Part shown: piece after piece, positions 32,335 to 35,422 of the stretch
How the letters are laid out: each line of letters begins with the position of its first letter
How positions within the stretch are numbered: position 1 is the stretch's first letter
Assembly (NCBI GenBank): GCA_030066775.1
Contig: JASJAY010000058.1
Span: forward strand, 1-35,422
Origin: Planctomycetota bacterium
GTDB taxonomy: Bacteria; Planctomycetota; PLA2; JAEUHO01
Length of the DNA stretch: 35,422 nt
Reading direction: 5' to 3'
The notes under the pieces: model-generated
Told to the model about the DNA's origin: nothing
The model's database searches: none
The model's input: the letters and a program-made list of their open reading frames with translations, nothing else
Position numbers and translations under genes: made by a program

Positions 32335-33899
32335 GAGCTACGCGCCACGACATTCTGCACATCCTGTTCGACTTCTCGTCAGTCCGAGGATAGCGGATCG
32401 CGCTGCACGTCACTTCAGCTCGATGGCGTTGCGCAGACCATGCTTCGATGCCCGCAACACGCACGCAGCGACGCTATGACCATCGGCTCGTCGAGCTCGT
32501 CCGCAACACGGGCGATGTGGAGCACGCCACTCGCATCGGCGTCCCCCGCTCCACAGCATCAGGTTGGATCCGTGGTTCCCGGCGCGATGTCGTCACGACC
32601 ACTCATCTCGATGAGTCGGCGGCCGATCTCCGGGTCCGCGTCGCAAGGCTCGAGATGCGGGTCCGGCGGCTCCGGGCCATGCTCGGAATCGCCATCGCGG
32701 TGCTTCGGATCCTGCAGCCCGATCTGACCCGTCTGCGTGTCCCGAACGGCCGCGACAAAGGGCGATTGCTCCGTGCGCTGGAGCGGGCTCGCGGCGTCCT
32801 CGGACTGCGGCGCATCCTGCGCGCCATCGGGTTGTCGCCGTCTCGGCTCGCGGCGTGGCGCCGTGCTGCCAAGGGGTGCGCGCTCGACGATGTGTCCTCG
32901 TGCCCTACGACCTCGCCGCATCGGCTCACCGCGGATGAGATCTCCACGATCGGCGCCATGGTCACGGCGCCCGAATACCGCCACGTCCCGACCGGCAGGC
33001 TGGCGATGCTCGCCCAGCGCATCGGCAGGGTGTTCGCGTCGGCCTCGACCTGGTATCGCCTCGTTCGGGAGCGCGGCTGGCGTCGGCCCCGTCTCCGCGT
33101 TCATCCCTCAGGACCCAAGCAGGGCATTCGTGCCACCAAGCCCAACGAGCTGTGGCACATCGACACGACGATCATTCGCCTGCTGGACGGAACGCGCGCC
33201 TATCTCCACGCCGTCATCGACAACTTCTCGCGCCGTATCCTCGCCTGGCGCGTGCACGACCGAATGCAAGCCGGCAACTCCGTCGAGGTGCTGGTGGAGG
33301 CCGGCGCCGGACTGGACCGCGAGCTCCGCCCGACGCTGATCGCAGACGGTGGCATCGAGAACCGCAACGCCGCCGTAGACGAACTCATCGACTCCGGTCT
33401 GCTCGAGCGCGTGCTCGCGATGGTGGACATCGCCTTCTCGAACTCCCTGATCGAGGCATGGTGGCGCTCGGTCAAGCACAACTGGCTCTTCCTCCACCAG
33501 CTCGACTCGGTGTCCAAGGTGCGCGGGCTCGTTGCGTTCTACGTCGAGGAGCACAACGCGAGGATCCCCCACTCCGCCTTCAAGGGCCGGACGCCGGACG
33601 AGATGTACTTCGGCGGTGGCGACGGAGTCCCAGATCAGCTTGCTTCCGCCCGAGCGAGCGCACGACAGGAACGGATGACGAGGAACCGCGTGCAGGAGTG
33701 CTCCGTCTGCGCGTAGCGAGGGCCGAAGCCGGAACCTCGGAAGAGCACGATTGACCGACTCGCGACAGGACCAACGTGTCCAAGCCGAGGAAGCGCCGAA
33801 ACGAGCGCCGCTCGGGCCCAGCCTGGCTGGCACGCCGCCGCCTGTGCATGCGTGACGAGTTCTCGAACAGAATGGTCAGAATGTCCAGACACTCAGCTC
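32335..33899 (+). mobile_element. Insertion sequence with ~47-bp inverted repeats and DD35E transposase (approx. 1.57 kb)
   Basis: The left end (32335-32381, starting GAGCT and containing GACATTCTG and CTGTTCGA) matches the inverted right end (33853-33899) at 35 of 47 positions without gaps. The transposase gene sits between them. The left end touches the last base of 41-bp repeat copy B. No obvious target duplication is visible at the two flanks, so one side may have been rearranged after insertion. Confidence 0.78.
32448..33716 (+). CDS. Integrase-core (rve) transposase, DD35E, with N-terminal HTH
   Basis: The 422-residue transposase starts at ATG 32448. The N-terminus has a helix-turn-helix (LVELVRNTGDVEHATRIGVPRSTASGWIRG), then a coiled region (LRVRVARLEMRVRRLRAMLGI). 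A second HTH-like segment (LSPSRLAAWRRA) precedes the catalytic core: Asp239 (WHIDTT), Asp300 (IADGGIENRN) and Glu336 (LIEAWWRSVKHNW), with the standard 35-residue spacing. The end HNARIPHSAFKGRTPDEMYFG is the usual rve tail. All catalytic residues are present, so the gene may be active. It differs in sequence from the transposase at 23962-25095 though it shares the same fold. Confidence 0.88.
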   Translation: MPATRTQRRYDHRLVELVRNTGDVEHATRIGVPRSTASGWIRGSRRDVVTTTHLDESAADLRVRVARLEMRVRRLRAMLGIAIAVLRILQPDLTRLRVPNGRDKGRLLRALERARGVLGLRRILRAIGLSPSRLAAWRRAAKGCALDDVSSCPTTSPHRLTADEISTIGAMVTAPEYRHVPTGRLAMLAQRIGRVFASASTWYRLVRERGWRRPRLRVHPSGPKQGIRATKPNELWHIDTTIIRLLDGTRAYLHAVIDNFSRRILAWRVHDRMQAGNSVEVLVEAGAGLDRELRPTLIADGGIENRNAAVDELIDSGLLERVLAMVDIAFSNSLIEAWWRSVKHNWLFLHQLDSVSKVRGLVAFYVEEHNARIPHSAFKGRTPDEMYFGGGDGVPDQLASARASARQERMTRNRVQECSVCA

Positions 33900-34728
33900 G
33901 GGTAACTCGCTCCCCTTGTATCGCACGCTCCATGGCTAACAGCGCGTGCGCGGCGTTGCGCATCGTTGATCAACACGTCGCAGTTGCGGCGCTAATGCGA
34001 ACCCGACGCCGATTGAGGTCGTGGACCGCTACCCTATGTGGGACTGCCCGCCGCCAGCGCCACGAGTTCTTCAGCCCACGGAGTAGAGTCTGTCCTGGGG
34101 CGACGCAGAAACGACAGGTCCGCGCCAAGTCCGTCCTCACGCACGGCTTGAGCGATGGCTCTCGCACGCCCGACCAAGTACGAGCAGCGCAATGACCTCA
34201 TATACGCTTCTTCGGAGACGGTGTTCAAGTATGCAGTCTACTACATCCTCTTCTGTCAAGAGGTGAGCCAGAAGTGGTTCGCCTCGCTCTACGAACACGG
34301 TCCAAGCGTGCTCCAGAGGACCTCGATAGGTTGTGTCCGCCGGACATGCCCACCATCCCGCTGTTCCGGGCCTGTACTCGGGCGGATCCAAGCCGAGTGC
34401 AAACAAATCGAGGACTAGCACTAGGCGAGGAGAAACGAACTCCTTCCCTCTTGAGTGAGCTCGCAGGAATTCGTGTAGACGTCGCGCATGTACTGCGATC
34501 TTGCCTGTCAGGTGGAGGTGCGAGGATTGACGCGGCCACATCTGGAACTCTACGCGTTCCACGAGACGCTCCGTTCGCTGCCTCTCTCCGATCACGATCT
34601 CATCATCCCGCCTGACGTCAAACTCACGGGACCGCAATCGGTCCTGAAAGTACTTCAAGACGGCTCTGCGGTGGCCTCGCATGCGAGGCCCGTTCATCGC
34701 AATCTCACAACACGCTTGGCGCCAGCTG
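33900..34728. other. Accessory DNA without a confident gene
   Basis: No recognisable family occurs in these ~830 bases. Competing open frames exist. A minus-strand frame ending near 34034 reads SYLVGRARAIAQAVREDGLG and looks protein-like. A longer minus-strand frame spans 34137-34697 (186 residues, ATG start) but has the Arg/His/Val-rich look of a shadow. Plus-strand frames at 34155-34418 and 34488-34772 are interrupted relative to each other. The likeliest reading is one or two decayed cargo genes. The G+C is lower than in the core chromosome. Confidence 0.35.
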
Positions 34729-35052
34729 TCACGCCTCGATCCTCACGCGTAGATCGATCCCGTGTCGTTTGAGTTTCCCGCCAGCGACCGACAGGAGGTT
34801 CAGAGCCCACTCAGGTGGTCGTTCGGGACAAACGATTGTGATGACAATATCCAGGCCTGCCGTAGCGGGGTATCGGCGCTCCATTTCCCCGGACTTAATA
34901 AACTGGACATATGTATTGAGCTTTGGCCCCAGGGACTCAATGAAGCGGCTTTGATCGCCCCAGGACTGCGGGTAGATGATGTCGAGCTGTGCGCGCCCAA
35001 GGCGCTTGTCCGTCGTGATGAGGTCGACAACACCGGTCTCGAACAGACTCAT
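34729..35052 (-). CDS. DUF6572-like small protein
   Basis: The start at ATG 35052 (MSLFETGVVDLITTDKR) is preferred to an upstream in-frame start at 35103 because the extension is low-quality sequence and AGGGTG lies upstream of 35052. The 107-residue protein has the layout I remember for DUF6572: 'v.VDlI..Dk....l.I....W......i..L..KlNtYl.FI.SGe', here VVDLITTDKRLGRAQLDIIY and LGPKLNTYVQFIKSGEMERRYP. A second half follows with GLDIVITIVCPE and a C-terminal strand ELRVRIEA-like. It is cytoplasmic and alpha-beta. Family function is not known to me. It lies in the island next to the third 41-bp repeat copy, with no obvious partner gene, and has lower G+C than the core. Confidence 0.6.
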   Translation of the reverse strand: MSLFETGVVDLITTDKRLGRAQLDIIYPQSWGDQSRFIESLGPKLNTYVQFIKSGEMERRYPATAGLDIVITIVCPERPPEWALNLLSVAGGKLKRHGIDLRVRIEA

Positions 35053-35243
35053 GGAACACCCTGCTAGTGTTGGGGCGGACGCACAACGTGACGCCCGGGC
35101 CACCCATCATCTCCGACTCTAAATTGGTCCACCACGGGCACACGAGGATTCTCCGGTGTGAATGTATGAACATGCAACTCGGAGACTCTGACACCACGCG
35201 CGACCCCCGGCGTCTTGACGTCGTCTGGAAGCCGATCGAAGAA

Positions 35244-35284
35244 ACGGATAGGCACTTCAATCCGCACCGCCGTTCTATAGAGCT
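35244..35284 (-). repeat. 41-bp dispersed repeat, copy C (putative oriIS end)
   Basis: Identical to copy B over 41 bases, same orientation. From here to the window end (35422) the sequence matches 28203-28381 at 174 of 179 positions without a gap, so a second IS91/ISCR-like element of the same kind begins here and its transposase should lie just beyond the window on the minus strand. Confidence 0.72.
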
Positions 35285-35422
35285 CGCACCCCCATCTCAG
35301 CCCTTGCGCACATCGAGACCGGGCTCCTGACCACCTACATGGGCATCCGCGTGCCCGCCTGCACGCCTCGCACGGCGTTGCGACCTCGCATTTCGGGCTC
35401 TGGCCATAGGGCACACGCACCG
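35244..35422 (-). mobile_element. 3' end of a second IS91/ISCR-like element, cut by the window
   Basis: About 97% identical to the transposase-proximal end of the element at 28203. By comparison, the stop codon of the transposase would be expected about 65 bases past the window end. Whether this copy is intact cannot be seen. Confidence 0.6.

Noticed and set aside
34137..34697. 186-residue minus-strand open frame as a gene
   Set aside because: Composition is rich in Arg/His/Val as in antisense shadows, competing frames look equally protein-like, and no family or ribosome site supports it.
28203..35284. The 41-bp repeats as a CRISPR array (ATTGAAG-like end)
   Set aside because: Only three copies, spaced 3-4 kb apart, each flanked by element sequence; no spacers of regular length and no cas genes.
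28203..35284. The 41-bp repeats as integron attC sites
   Set aside because: No RYYYAAC/GTTRRRY core pair in the right places, no integrase of the tyrosine type, and the repeat is tied to an HUH transposase end.

Overview
The window is a piece of a very GC-rich bacterial chromosome (roughly 70% G+C over the first 22 kb). Several features suggest Planctomycetota: a Sec-exported nickel superoxide dismutase, two large membrane-anchored proteins with carboxypeptidase-regulatory-like repeats, an ECF sigma factor overlapping a membrane leucine-rich-repeat protein, and many signal-peptide or lipoprotein genes of unknown function. This assignment is an inference from gene content; no rRNA or tRNA gene was seen. 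A deltaproteobacterial or other high-GC origin cannot be excluded.

Bases 1-22,090 look like ordinary chromosome. They hold a histidine kinase tail, Ni-SOD, a double cyclic-nucleotide-binding-like protein, an IRG-like GTPase, a phasin with a histone-H1-like tail convergent with a small putative polyhydroxyalkanoate-system protein, and then a tight plus-strand gene set (4536-10250). That set encodes an Ala/Lys-rich membrane-anchored protein, a small HMA_2-type protein, a P2A-like P-type ATPase with its own N-terminal HMA_2 domain, a divergent S-adenosylmethionine synthetase whose start overlaps the ATPase stop (ATGA), and a 75-residue membrane protein. Further on are a beta-propeller-like lipoprotein, a Spy/CpxP-like periplasmic protein, a GrpB-family protein, a large surface protein, a secreted low-complexity protein with a strong terminator, the sigma/LRR pair, an Ig-like secreted protein, a DUF2891 protein, a GNAT acetyltransferase and a TylF-like methyltransferase.

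Bases 22,100-35,422 are an accessory island with lower and patchier G+C. They contain an AAA/DUF4143 ATPase, two DD35E insertion sequences (with inverted repeats proposed here), IS91-type rolling-circle transposase remnants, a DDE transposase fragment, and several lower-GC cargo genes. The cargo comprises an exported protein with a HEXXH motif paired with a lipoprotein, two more exported proteins, and a DUF6572-like protein. A 41-bp sequence recurs three times in the same orientation (28203, 32294, 35244). In two copies it continues into a further ~140 bp that follows an IS91-type transposase gene. I interpret it as the replication-origin end (oriIS) of an ISCR/IS91-like element, so the last 7 kb is probably a stack of one-ended rolling-circle insertions.

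The most interesting candidates for undescribed biology are the HMA_2/P2A-ATPase/divergent-MetK operon beside the phasin genes (shared lysine-rich tails suggest binding to a polyanion or granule), the bacterial IRG-like GTPase, and the ISCR-like end repeats with their cargo.
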